DNA of 64,000 nt, from contig QVRM01000948.1 of assembly GCA_003439945.1 (NCBI GenBank), positions 1-64,000 of the forward strand, read 5' to 3'. Shown in pieces: positions 11,635 to 22,329 of the stretch (positions within the stretch are counted from its first letter, which is position 1; the number at the start of each line of letters is the position of its first letter). The notes beneath the pieces were generated by a model. It ran no database searches and had not been told where the DNA came from. It was given only the letters and a program-made list of their open reading frames with translations. The translations under genes were made by a program, and so were the position numbers. Source of the DNA: Dermanyssus gallinae. Taxonomy: Eukaryota > Arthropoda > Arachnida > Mesostigmata > Dermanyssidae.

Positions 11635-12180
11635 AGTCTATACTGGTGACTTTAACGCAGCCTCGACAACATGGAAGACAATCAGCACTTACAGAAAAAG
11701 CAGAGTTGTTATTGAGTGGTTAGCAATTAACGTAGCAAACCTTGTCGTTCTTAATAAAGGAACCTTCAGCCGCGGGGCAAGTGAGTCGCATATCGGTTTG
11801 ACGATATGAGCTCTGTAAGAGAAGCCACGTTTTTAAAATTTCAAACTGGACTATACTTCTTGACGAAGAGAACCATAGCGATCACTACTATAGAATTTGA
11901 CGTCAACGGAGTCACTCCATCAACAGCCTCTTCTGCCCCGGTTAAATCACCCCGGCTAAAACTACCTGAGAACAGGGAGATGCAAGCTACATAAGGCTCC
12001 AACTGGACTGCAACCGCAGAAGAGGTGTCCGTACCATGCTTCAGGAGGTCTCAGCGAACCCAACGTCTGATAAGCGGAAAACTGTCTCCCAGATCGGCCC
12101 GCGGACAGCGACAAGGCAACGGGCGACGTACTGGAACGTCGAAGCAAGCTCCGTATCTCCGAGCGCGGCAGCGCTTATAG
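11635..12180 (+). mobile_element. LINE endonuclease (APE-type) fragment, frameshifted
   Basis: Part of the apurinic-type endonuclease domain of an R1/LOA-type LINE, which nicks target DNA. TGDFNAASTTWK lies at 11,642-11,677 (the GDFNAHS-W block), then VIEWLAINVANLVVLNKG and TFSRGASESHIGLT to about 11,803. Near 11,859-11,890 LDEENHSDHYY gives the conserved SDH motif, but the following IEFDV is one base out of frame. A degenerate RQRATYWNVE block near 12,110 matches the usual R-x-YWW segment downstream. It is a dead fragment. It may belong to the same LINE family as 1-857, which cannot be tested because the domains do not overlap. Confidence 0.75.
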
Positions 12181-12244
12181 TTTTACCTGAATTGATTTAG
12201 CAAACATTGAACATTTTTATTTCTTCTACTGCAGTCCAAATGTT

Positions 12245-12450
12245 CCACTTAACGACCTAAACAAGCGTTTAGACGACTATCTTAACGCCGCGACTAGCAC
12301 ATGGGGCTCTGTCGGAACCGCCCGAAGGGAACTCGCAGTTCTCGACTGGCTTGCGATCGAGGACCTTTTGATCTTGACATAGGTGTCCCCATTTTTCACA
12401 GGGCCGGGCGCATCCTTGCGTCAATCTAACAATCACGCGCAGAGCCAAGG
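12245..12450 (+). mobile_element. second LINE endonuclease fragment
   Basis: Another copy of the same domain: LNAATSTWGSVGTARRELAV, then LDWLAIEDLLILT and a stop, then SPFFTGPGAS. This parallels the GDFNAHS-WGS...R...L..WL...L.vLN block of R1-type LINEs. It lies directly after the first fragment and repeats the same part of the protein, so it is a separate insertion rather than a continuation. Confidence 0.7.
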
Positions 12451-12502
12451 AGTAGTGGAATTCATCTTCCACAATTTCTTGTTACTGGTTCTACGGTCAA
12501 TA

Positions 12503-12943
12503 GGAAATGCTATCGCAAAATTTTAAGAAGATTACGCAGAGAACGTCCGACGCAAGAGGCCAGGGCAGACAACCCTTGGATCCTTCATCGGCGCACGTAT
12601 CGTTACTAATTTTGGATTATTTGATGAGAAATTTTATTGCTATATTTTCGCACCTCCCTTTTCGCCGGACCCGGCTCCGAGCGACCTTTCGAGTTCCTAC
12701 TGATATGAAAACTTTAAGGGACAACGCTTCGAGACTATAGAGGAGATGAAGAAAAAATCGCAGGAGCAACTCAACTCGATTCTGAAAGACGCATTTAATA
12801 AATAATTCAAAGAGTGTGAAAGAAGGTGGCACAAGCGTATTGCAGTGGGTGGGTGTTATTTTGAAGAGAACAGAAACCTTTGGACGATTTAATACATTTT
12901 TGTTATAAATATGTGTCAGACCTTTTAGAGCCACCCTCGTGTA
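12503..12943 (+). mobile_element. mariner lineage B fossil, C-terminal part
   Basis: Decayed mariner transposase. LRRLRRERPTQEARADNPWI lies at 12,515-12,575, followed after frame changes by SAHVSLLILDYLMRNF (mariner has NAPAHTSLLV-x-FL). Then EEMKKKSQEQLNSILKDAF lies near 12,742-12,800 and ERRWHKRIAVGGCYFEE near 12,815-12,870, which is the standard mariner C-terminus. The probable terminal inverted repeat ends ccaccctcg at 12,932-12,940, before a TA. Copies of the same lineage lie at 24,770-25,080 and 49,769-50,495. Confidence 0.8.
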
Positions 12944-13037
12944 TAACCTATTCATAGATTTATGTAAAAAATATATATGTACTTGTGTACGTGCTACTAC
13001 TTATACAGGCATCCTTGAAATGGTCATAGTGTAGGGT

Positions 13038-13093
13038 TATATATATCATGTTCGTATTTACAAACCCAAACAGGGTGAATTTTAAATAAATAA
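13038..13093 (+). mobile_element. 56-bp LINE 3'-tail insertion with TSD
   Basis: Flanked by atagtgtagggt (13,026-13,037) and atagtgtaggtt (13,094-13,105). Copy 2 of block B has a single atagtgtaaga there (about 25,079), which is the empty site. The insert contains acaaacccaaacagggtgaa and ends in an A/T-rich tail. The same cccaaactgggt-type motif lies in the 3' UTR of the C/H-motif LINE at 40,755-40,770. Confidence 0.75.
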
Positions 13094-13620
13094 ATAGTGT
13101 AGGTTTATGGTAAGCACTAATTACTCGAAAAGCGTACTATTTAGAATGTCCAGAAAAAAACGCAAACTTCTGTTCTTCTCTTAAACATAGCTTCACTAGT
13201 AAATATCTCTATTTCAGCAAGCAGAGATAACAAATACATTTAACCGTGTCGTCGAGCGTCGTCTTACGTTCTTCATAAATTTATATTTATGATCAGGTAC
13301 AACAACGACTCAATATTTGGGCGTGTTTTTATCAATATAACGTACCACTTCGAAAATATTCACTTCAAAGATATTAAGTTACTGCATGCAGAAATTTAAC
13401 TTAGCATGAGATGTATTTGGGCGTGGACAAAAACATTTATAGAGTACGTATCATGAAAATAGGCTAAATCGCAACTCATTCTCCGTTGACCGTAAATCAA
13501 AGCAACAACCTTTCAATGCAAAATATACAATTCAATAAAGCCTCGACACATCAGGGGGTGAGAGCTCATCGCCATGCCGCAAATGCGTGCAGTCGATATA
13601 GGCAGTGGTATTATTCACGT

Positions 13621-13676
13621 ACTTACAGGACGTCAAAAGCCATCCAATTTACGAACTTGCAGGACGTCAAAAGCCA
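13621..13676. repeat. 34-bp direct tandem repeat
   Basis: Two copies of an acttrcaggacgtcaaaag-type unit. The paralogous site near 25,710 has one copy, so this duplication is recent and private. Confidence 0.8.
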
Positions 13677-13932
13677 TCCAAATAAAGTGAGGTCGACGAT
13701 GTTCAAGCACGACGTGCGAGCGTGTGATAACAAAGCTGGCCAGTGGGACTGTCTGGCCGCTAGCCATCAGTCTCGGTCTAAAAACCACCAGACGATCATA
13801 GAAATCGAAGAACGATCGAAGATCCGCCATCATCGCAACAATTCAGCGTCAACGACGTCAACGAACGCAAGCAAGCCGCCAGTGTACTCACTACGAGCCG
13901 CCGCCGCCATAATCAGGCGGTGCAGGAGGAGA

Positions 13933-13999
13933 TGGACCCCTTTTTTGTGCTTAACGCCTCTTTCAATGAAAGAGGCGTTAAGCACAAAAAAGGGGTCCA
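13933..13999. repeat. perfect 32-bp inverted repeat, 3-nt loop
   Basis: Arms 13,933-13,964 and 13,968-13,999 are exact reverse complements around the loop aat. It lies at the B/D block junction. The paralogous site near 22,310-22,335 has no such hairpin, although its gggtccag resembles the end of the right arm. Confidence 0.95.
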
Positions 14000-14733
14000 A
14001 TTCACGAATCCGTATATATATATATATAGAATGGCTATGGTCCCCGCTATGGTCAGTTGCTGCTTCGGTCCACCAAGAAGACAGTTCGGTGAAAACAGGC
14101 GCCAGTCCGAATGGCGGCCTTTCCCGCTGGGCGGACACAAATGCCATACTGAACACAAAGCGAGATGGCCGGAGCAGCTGCGGCAGCAAAACCACTCAAT
14201 CAGCAGTACCAACAGCCACTGGCACAGATACAGGCAACGTGAGGACGACTACGACGACGCCCAACGACACTTTTCGCATCAACAGTCACAGCGCGGCGAG
14301 GAATATTTCCGAGATGAAGCTTCATAGCAGTCCCCGGAAAGTGAATGCTTACTTTATCGGAAGCTGCTGCTGCTGCTGCTTTGAAAGGACGGGGGGTGGG
14401 TGAGGACGTGATGCATGCGTGGATGCCTACTTTGGACGGCGGGGAGACGCGTACGATGTGTTGGCGGCGTTTGAAGAAGCGACTACCCGCCGTCCAAAGT
14501 AACCAATACACCTGCGAATGATGCAGTAAATGAATTTACACATATTGCTCATTTCAAATGCCCGCACGTCGTCAACCATCAAAATCCGCCTTTTAACGTA
14601 GTATCCCGCCCTCCAACAATCCAGAAACGCAACCGCACCGCGGAAACGTACAGCCTATACATTCAAATCTATGATGACCTTCTGAAAAGTTTGACTGGAT
14701 TACGTTTCCAACTACGAAATCAGCTTATATCTC
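13995..14733. repeat. composite repeat, block D, copy 1
   Basis: Closely similar to 22,330-23,055 (for example cacaaagcgagatggccgga, and the cattgctcatttcaaatrcc stretch). No coding signal is conserved between the copies, and indels break every frame. A CTG run at 14,363-14,382 is longer than in copy 2. A 16-bp perfect inverted repeat (tactttggacggcggg) spans about 14,430-14,503. Confidence 0.8.
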
Positions 14734-14741
14734 CTAACTTG

Positions 14742-15141
14742 GTGTTACTCAGGAACTCGAAGCTTGGGTAGCTCATGAACCCAACGAAGGAAACAAAGAA
14801 AAACGCCTTCAAAATGCGGCTCAACATCTCGCCCGCTACCGAGCAACACGTAGGACACCAACAACGTGTTCTGTACTGTTGCCCAACTGCCCGTGTAAAT
14901 GAGGCTATTCGACTGAATAGATCCGATCGATAAGGACAAACCATATTGCTTTGCGGCAACGCCAGGCTCGCCAATTGAAGCCTTGCGTCTTCGTCAAAAC
15001 CGCACTCCAAGAGCTCGAATGGGAGTTTTCAGCACTCACCGAACTTTCCGAACATTGCGCCAACCGATTATCAAATGTACCGCTCCATGTCGAATCATAT
15101 AAGGCGAGTTACCTTCGACGACGAAGTGGAGTTCGGAAAGT
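14742..15141 (+). mobile_element. mariner lineage C fossil, first half (split by SINE-A)
   Basis: Remains of a second mariner lineage. At 14,746-14,860 lie LEAWVAHEPNEGNKEKRLQN and AAQHLARYRATR, matching the WVPHEL block that separates the DNA-binding and catalytic parts of mariner transposases. Further on, in shifting frames, lie NIAPTDYQ (about 15,055-15,080, for S-P-D-L-A-P-x-D-y, the third catalytic aspartate region), then FDDEVE before the interruption at 15,142. The frame continues after the SINE. The paralogous copy is at 23,740-24,420. Confidence 0.75.
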
Positions 15142-15447
15142 AGAATTAAAAACTTTGTTTAAGGTGGTTGCTTTTAATTCTAGACCATCCTCCGTTCCCT
15201 ACGGACTTGAAACTCACCGCGAGGTATATCTTCAACGCACAAAGGGCCGGATATATTGATATATCTAGGGTTTTTCCAAAAGTTGTTGTGGCGGCATGGC
15301 CGCTGACTTTCAGCGGTATGGTTTATCATTTATTCTCAATGAGCATTGCTTAAAGAGAATTCGATCAACAACAGGGATCGAACCGGCGACACCCCGGTAG
15401 ATGACAACCATGACTAGCGCACTAGTCCCCTAGAACACGCTGCCACC
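15142..15447 (-). mobile_element. SINE-A copy 4, with TSD, inside mariner C
   Basis: Full-length SINE-A of 306 bp. Flanks ggagttcggaaagt (15,128-15,141) and ggacctcagaaact (15,448-15,461) match at 10 of 14 positions, an aged target-site duplication. The empty site is visible in the paralog near 24,275-24,290, where gacgaagtagacctcagaaa runs uninterrupted. Reading the - strand, the tRNA-like head is at 15,370-15,447, with box B near 15,376-15,386, and the A-rich tail is at 15,142-15,170. Confidence 0.9.
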
Positions 15448-15885
15448 GGACCTCAGAAACTGGCTCAACAATTATTTTGACACCAGAGGTGGGAGGTGGT
15501 CGTAAACAGAAACGGGGAATACACGATTGAGTAAGTTATTGTTGTAATGATTGCTTCTGTTTAAATAAAACTCGTGCAAATTCATGCAAAAGTACTACAG
15601 CTTCCACGTTCAGTTTGTTACTTAAGCCTTTTCGAATTTTTGTGATCAGATGATAAGAGAGCGCAGAGAATAGGCCAGCTAGGGCAACCGAGAATGCCAA
15701 ATGGATATCTTTTTTTCTGATGTATTGGTGAACATAGCACGCCTTATAAGAATATCTATATACCTTTTATGGAAAATAACTTTTAACCCAAACAAAAACG
15801 ACCCTAGGTGTTGTGTAGATGTGAGTTCTTAACGCAGTTACATATCGTCATAGTTAACTTAGTTTAAGATTCTGTAGAGGTTGAC
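15448..15885 (+). mobile_element. mariner lineage C fossil, second half and 3' flank of block C
   Basis: DLRNWLNNYF continues the mariner frame after the SINE, and NRNGEYTIE gives the C-terminal end of the transposase. From about 15,540 the sequence is non-coding but remains similar to 24,400-24,755, so the composite repeat extends past the mariner. Confidence 0.75.
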
Positions 15886-15897
15886 ATAGGCATTCGA

Positions 15898-15898
<1 letters not shown>

Positions 15899-15934
<36 letters not shown>
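15899..15934. repeat. (TA)n microsatellite
   Basis: Lies just before the older foldback element. Confidence 0.95.
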
Positions 15935-15939
<5 letters not shown>

Positions 15940-15960
15940 GACATTCAACATATATATATG

Positions 15961-17065
15961 CAGGGTGTTTCAGGAATATTTTGAAAGCGGTACATGAATT
16001 GTAGAGCTCGTTGAAGCAAATACTTTTTCTAATGGAACATGGTCTCTAAGAAGTCTTGTCGGAATGAGAGTTAAATTACTACAATTTGTGACACTAGTGT
16101 TTTGCCCGACATAGGAGCATAAAATGGGCTGTTGTGAGACAACCAGAATCTCCTATACAGAAACTAAGCACACCGTCTTGTTCGTGAGAAAATTCTGCTA
16201 TTCCTGAAGAACATATAAGGTCAGTCAGAAGATGCGACATGGTCGCCTAAAACAAAATTCGCAAAAATGAAGTTATTTTATTAGTCTCCACACCAAATAA
16301 CTCAAAAGCATTACCCTACGACCCCTCACAGCGCTCAAAACTAGCACCTTCAGGCAAACGCACATTTCATGACAATCATTTTGATACCAAACTTATGGCA
16401 ATGCGACTAATTAAGTAGTAATTAAAATTTCTCGGAGAACATGTCGAGATTGAGTGCATGCATAAATGACCTAGAGTGCTTTCTCTGATGGAGTAGGTTA
16501 TTTATGCATGCACTCAATATCGATTACTCCACAATCACGGCTCGCATTGTCATGTATTTGATGCTAGCATGATCGGCACGAAATGCGCATTTGCCTGAAC
16601 GTGTTAGTTTTGAGCGATATGATTGGTCTTAGGGTGATGATTTTGAGATATTAAACGTAAAGGCTAAAAAAATAACTTATTTTTTTAGTTTTTGTATAGG
16701 GGAACCGGTTGTCTCGCAATTGCACATTTTATGGTCCTATATCGGACAAAAACATCAGTGTCACAAATTGTAATAATTTCACTCTCACTCCGAAACAAGA
16801 CTTTTCAGAGACAATGTTCTATTAAAAAACACGTTTGCTTTAACGAGCTCTACAATTCCATATATCGCTCCTTAAATCTTGCAGACGAAGAGAAAGAAGC
16901 AGAATTTTCTCACGAACACGACGGTGTGCTTAGTTTCTGTATAGGATGACTGTCTTGCAATAGCACATTTTATGCTCCCATATCGGGCAAAAACACTAGT
17001 GTCACAAATTGTAGTAATTTAACTCTCATTCCGAAACAACACTTCTTAGAGAGCATGTTGCATTA
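15961..17065. mobile_element. foldback element copy 1, old and rearranged
   Basis: Begins cagggtgtttcagg. The left arm (15,961 to about 16,470) is similar to the arm of the element at 26,649. A centre near 16,455-16,520 has a local inverted repeat around tgcatgcataaat. The right arm (about 16,496-16,883) carries a ~100 bp deletion near 16,690 and has lost its terminal bases. A second partial right arm follows (about 16,884-17,065). No coding sequence. This looks like two overlapping copies or a rearranged one. Confidence 0.75.
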
Positions 17066-17069
17066 GGCA

Positions 17070-17402
17070 AACACATTGAAGCATTGGAAAGTGTACACAG
17101 GAAATGTATTCGTCGTGTCTCATTAAGGTGTAACATTGCCCGAAATTCTATTGTAATAAGCCCTGTTTGGAAACTGCAATCCGAAGCGGACTATCGCATG
17201 TACAGTCGAATATTTAAATCATTACATTTATTAAACTACTTTGGCATTCATGTAAACAATCTCAGAAGCGGTAACACCATCTCGTCAGAATAAATTGCAA
17301 AGACGGATCGCGTAAATAACATGTTTTCATGGCGGATGGCTAAGGCACTGAGAACTCAAAATGCTTGCGGCGCAAGTGTCGGCACACAAGTAAACAAGGA
17401 TA
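17070..17402 (+). mobile_element. probable LINE 3' fragment
   Basis: A frame at 17,076-17,290 reads EALESVHRKCIRRV, LRCNIARNSIVISP and LQSEADYRMYSRIFKSLHLL. This pattern (L-x-x-V-Q-x-R; then L-x-S-L-x-x-R-R...L) follows the RT domain in CR1/jockey-like LINEs. There is no catalytic region. It begins where the foldback arm breaks off. Confidence 0.4.
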
Positions 17403-17640
17403 CGTTTTAATAGGTCAAACCTATCTCTTACAAACAAGCGTAGCAGGGTTAAAGCCTTTAATCTGTTTTTTTGCTAGCTCAGCAATAATTGTTGTCGTGC
17501 CTGCAGCAAGTTCTAGATTTCTCAGCCTAGAACTCGTTTAAAAAGAAATTGTCAGATCACGCCCATAGGTTTGCTCAAATTCAAGGAGTGCTTACGCGAA
17601 CGACAAACATGGTGTTAGTCAGTATAAATCGAGCACAGTT
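17403..17640. repeat. dispersed repeat E, copy 1
   Basis: Shares agcaataattgttgtcgtg, tagcagggtta and agtataaatcgag in the same order with 28,931-29,130. Identity unknown; no coding motif recognised. Confidence 0.6.
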
Positions 17641-18083
17641 TCGAAAATCCTCCAGTGCATGAACTCAATCTGGCGGTTGAAGATACACTGCGTTCGCAAA
17701 TCTCGACAAAATAACGCTAAGTCTCGTACGGCTTAAAAATAGAATAGAACGCTCCTTTGTTTACAGAATGATGGATGAGAAAGTCTGGGATGCAGGAAAG
17801 CCGACGAAACCGCCTTGCTGTGTACTTGTTGGGCTACACGCCAGGCATACATATTTCGGTAGCAAAGATTACATAGCTCCTACGATTGCTTATTCGCACA
17901 ACATAGAAGGTTAGCAGCATTCGGCTTGATCTGACATCTCCTACAAGGCCTTTTTTCAAGAATCTTGTCTGAGCGCCTTTAATCACGCATATGTTTTTGT
18001 AAAAATATGGACTCTAGATGGATGAGCAACATACAAGTCTCAAAATCGCTATTTATTTATGCAGACGATTATACACTCTAAGA

Positions 18084-18143
<60 letters not shown>

Positions 18144-18786
18144 CGAGCACTGCCGAGTGTGCAAACGTATTGTAAATGATTCATAAATCATCACAATATT
18201 TTCTTTATATATATATATTTGCAAACACAGACGTAGATTTGGCTAGTTTTCTGATATGTGTAGAGAATGTTGAGATCTGTCGCGATGAACAGGCCTAGGT
18301 GCTACGTAGCATTTGCGGTTGATTTGAGCTGACAGTCCAGATTGGATAAGCCATGTTTTAGAACGAGGTCTCTCGGAACAAATATCTCCATCTCACTGTT
18401 GCTGATGCAGTCGACAGAGGACTGCAGCGCGGTATGTGCTGAAGGATCACCCAAGGGAAAATAAATTGTTATGTCATCAGCTTACAAAACGCATTTAAAA
18501 CTCGTTGGAATATGAAAGCTGACGTCTAAAAAATAGATGTGTACAGGGGTGGAGAGACGCAGCTGCTCTGAGCGACGCCAGTCGTGGAGAACTAAGAGCT
18601 TCCCCGTTTTTAACTCGCAAAGACCGATTGTGCAAACAAAGCACAAAGCCATTTACGCCTGATATTACGAGCTTTCAAGGCTTCGCTATCGAAAACCTAA
18701 CTCATGCTTTTGCATAGGGAATGCCGTCAGGCGTGTCTTTGGTTTCAGGCGCAGTAACATGTAAACGTCATCGTAATGAAACTCGC
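17641..18786. other. no gene recognised; (TA)n at 18,087-18,140
   Basis: Unassigned AT-rich sequence containing a long (TA)n tract at 18,087-18,140 and a shorter one near 18,207. Confidence 0.6.
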
Positions 18787-18790
18787 TGCC

Positions 18791-18915
18791 GGTATGTGCA
18801 AATGCACACACTCCCGTCTGCTGTGGTCAAAGCCATATGGCCCTTTTTTATCGTTTCTCCTGTACAGCTCCTTGAGCGCGCTTCCACCGACAACGAACGA
18901 CCTTACCTCGAAGTA
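18791..18915. repeat. dispersed repeat F, copy 1
   Basis: Shares gcacacactcccgt, tgctgtrgtc and agctccttgarcgcg with 20,230-20,350 in the same orientation. Function unknown. Confidence 0.55.
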
Positions 18916-20051
18916 CCGCAAAAACTGGAGCGTTGCCAACTAACTTGTTCGTCAACTCTAATTCACAATCGGCAATCTCTTCTACCTCTACCCTCAGTCT
19001 ACCATAATTTTGCGGCCGTACCTGCCCTTCTTATACCTCGCCTAGCACCTGGCCTATCTCATGCCCGTATGCACTGATAGTAGTTACCGTAGCCTCCGTA
19101 CCTACTATAAAAAAAGACTGAATTTCATTAACAACGACCGTGTTCGCTATTTCAAACGCTAAGTAGATCGCCTAAACAGTTGTGCTATTTCTTCACTCAG
19201 ATATCTCTGCTTCTCCAGCAATGTTGGGTTTCTCTTGTCGAGTGGACTGCGCGGCTGATAGCTCTTGCTAGATGAGCCTGCTGCGTTTTGTTCAGCTGCT
19301 ACGGCGACCACTTGACAGTATTCATTCACTATGCTCACAACGTTTTGCACAATGCCCCACCGGCTGACAATGGTAGCACCTCGGTGCCCTCGCTGTGAAA
19401 TTCGCTACGACCCCTGAGTCGGCCCCGCGTTGACCTATACGCCCAGCGCACTCTCTACCTCAGGTGTCGTCGCACTGAACTTTGCTGATCTCCATAAACA
19501 GATGCTCCCATATTTATGCGCTGCATGTGCCGACTGTGGTAGTAAACCAACTACTAATCACCCATTATTAGCTATTTAACTACTCTCTGTGTTGGAAACA
19601 CTTTTCAAAGAAATTCGACATCCAGATTTCTCGCCAGCTTTGCTTGAACCGGGACGCTTTCCTTCGGCCTATTTGTCTTGGGTCTTTCTGCATTATGCAT
19701 AAAGTGCGGCTTACGCGCTTTACTTGAAGCGAGTATCGAAACAATTGCAGTTTATATCATTCTCTTATTATACAAGACATTCAAGTGGCTACCAGAAGCT
19801 CTGTCGCAGGGCTAGATTACTTAATACTCACTATAGAACTAAAAAATACTTTTCTCTTTCATCTGCAAAACCTTGCGATCCACAATTAATGAATAGCGGA
19901 TGTGGACAAAAGATATATAACAGTAACAGCAGTTTGTCGATGTGATGGCAAACATAAGATTTTCCTCGGTGTAGAATTTCATTCAAGCAAATATAAATCT
20001 GTTAGACTGGAAATACGATGCCGCTATCACACGGGCGGCGGTGAATAATTC
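18916..20051. other. no gene recognised
   Basis: Unassigned sequence. Short frames show no motif I recognise. Confidence 0.55.
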
Positions 20052-20210
20052 AATTAAAACTACTTTTGGAAATTCACACATGACATTAGTCTAGTTGAGA
20101 TGTCTAGAGTTTTCTCAACAGTCCTTCTGACAGCATGGCCACTAACTCTTAGTCGTAAAGTTTACAATCTAATATTATCTATTCTCAATAAGCATACGTC
20201 CCATTGTTCC
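20052..20210 (-). mobile_element. SINE-A copy 5, fragment without head
   Basis: The body segment with gacagcatggccactaactc (20,129-20,148) and its flanks match SINE-A. The tRNA head is missing and the sequence is well diverged. Confidence 0.65.
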
Positions 20211-20229
20211 TTTATCTCTATAGTGCGGG

Positions 20230-20350
20230 AGTGTCTACAGATGCGCACACTCCCGTTTGCTGTAGTCGAAACAATTTGCCATGACGCCCTCTTGTTGTTT
20301 CTCATCTCCAGCTCCTTGAACGCGTTTCCGCCGAGAAGTTCTTACATCAA
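20230..20350. repeat. dispersed repeat F, copy 2
   Basis: Partner of 18,791-18,915. A short local hairpin is present (gggagtgt and acactccc at about 20,227-20,254). Confidence 0.55.
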
Positions 20351-22329
20351 AAACATAAAACTGTCTAAAAGATTTGTATTAAACTTGTTTTATTGTCTTG
20401 AACTATGAGCAAGTTTTGTAAGCTATAGAAAATCGTTTTCGTCAGAATATATAGCGTCTAGCAGGGCAAAATCAAGGTTCTTTCGGAAACTCGCACAAAC
20501 ATACCCAGACGGCTACACGCCCATCTAACACGAGTAGCGCGGCCGCCCATAAACAGCTACAGGCATGCTAGTCGAATCAATGTATGCGTATGTATGCAAA
20601 ACCTGCAACTAACCTCTGACGGATTTTGATGGCACAAAACGCTTTATCCGCAGGTCCGCCTTCGTCCGGGTAGCTAGTGCTCAATACTGCCCTGACTTCT
20701 GGCGTGCTCGATCGCAGCTCGGTTATAGCCTGTGTAGAGGAAAGGTCCTCTGTGCCTGTGGTCGAACATTTCGGGAGTGTACATATATGTCACACATTGC
20801 GAAAACAATGACACATTTCGGTGGCGCACTCGGGTTCCGTGCTTGGCCACGCATTCCACGCTCTCACTCAGATTTGTTGTTGAAAAAAGCCACACAATGT
20901 GCAGCATTTCTGAATAAAGATGGTCAGACACATTGAAACCTGTAAAAAATGCTTGGAGAGTTCTATATAGGCAGAAACTGGCGAGAAAGAATCTCTCCTC
21001 TGACGCACTTGCCTTGAAAATCGTTCGGACTTTGACTTATACCGGTAAGTAATGCTGCTGTGAGATCTCGATGTAGTGTCGGTGCGCCTTTTCTCGTGTG
21101 TGGCTTTGAGTGCTCGGGTCGATAGCAAAACAGTGAATTGTGGCACATCGCACGAAAGAAGAGACGTGACATATGCAAACCAACAGGTACGAACCTTTTT
21201 CGAGCAGAATAGTTCACTCTGATTGCAGACGAATTTGAAGACCGAGCGACTTTTTCAGTTTGCAAACACTGGGAGGGGTAAGCGCCGTAAATGCCAGAAC
21301 TAGTGGCTCGTGATCGACATTTAAAGGCAAAGTATGCGGGCTTTATCCCACGCTAAATAAGACAACAATTGTGAGTGCCTTGAGGTCGCTCGTCGTTACC
21401 GAAACTATTCGTGTCCGGTCCCAAGGCATCAGAGCCTGGATTCGTCATGGCGACGGACAGTGTCACCCAGACCTTTCTGGGTAACAATTTCTCGACGGAG
21501 GTTCGCTTGGGTCTCAATACCCATGGCGTCCTATATATACTCGCTAAACCCGTTCTGTCACCCGTCGTCAAGTTCCGTTTGCGTGTGTATGATTTTTTTT
21601 CGATACCCTCTCTCTTGCTCATTGCTGATGTTTTTGCCTAATCTCCATAACTGCGAATTCTACTCTGCGATCCCACTTTGTTTTGATCCTTAGTGCCGTC
21701 TTCACCAACCGTATCTATTTAACCCATTTTTTCTTTGTGAAATTATTGATCCTAATACTAAATCCTAGTTTACTTTATGTTTTCCTTTGTATGCATCATT
21801 CCCCCTCAAGAAGCTTCTTGGCGCAATTAAAACGGCAACACAATGCAAATCTTATCACTGCTACTTGTATTGTTTCTAACTTCATTCCCAACCCCACGCT
21901 GTGGACCAGGCATTGCAACTAGAGTTTAGATCACATAAGCCGGATTGTCCGTTGAAACTTCTCGTTGTAGACGGCGAGGACTTATTTACCACTTATGAAA
22001 GGATTGCAAGCACACAGCGCGGTGTTGTCTGTGTAAGAGCGGCCACGAGGCGATCTGGTGGTCTTGTCCCCTTCTCGCTTAGATTGCATGGAGCTCCTTA
22101 AAACATCTGCCAAACGCGTAGCCGAATAACACAATCAAACAATGTGCGCCAATCGCACATGTTCAACCATAGGAATCAGACGCAATGCAGACGCAGTTTC
22201 GCTGCGATTGTACAAAATGGAATCACACCTAGCCATAGCTTAGATGTAACGGTGACGCACCATCATCTTTTTTTGGTTTTGGATCAAAGAGTGGTAGTAT
22301 TTGTTCCTCCAAAACTACTGGGCACACTG
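20351..22329. other. no gene recognised; short shared repeat
   Basis: Unassigned. A short stretch at 21,131-21,170 (gtgaattgtggcacatcgca) recurs at about 23,391-23,412. The frames of up to 110 residues lack motifs. Confidence 0.55.

Larger units (their letters stand above)
12557..13880. repeat. composite repeat, block B, copy 1
   Basis: Similar over its length to 24,770-26,240 apart from insertions. It covers the end of mariner B and the non-coding stretch with gacgtaccac and aaatattaa at about 13,340-13,375. It also covers the segment with gtcaaaagccatccaa and aaagtgaggtcgac at 13,630-13,700. Copy 1 has a private 34-bp tandem repeat (13,621-13,675) and a short LINE-tail insertion (13,038-13,093). 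Confidence 0.8.

Noticed and set aside
13486..14403. 305-residue open frame on the + strand
   Set aside because: It crosses the B/D repeat junction and the 32-bp hairpin, is not open in the paralogous blocks, and shows no domain.
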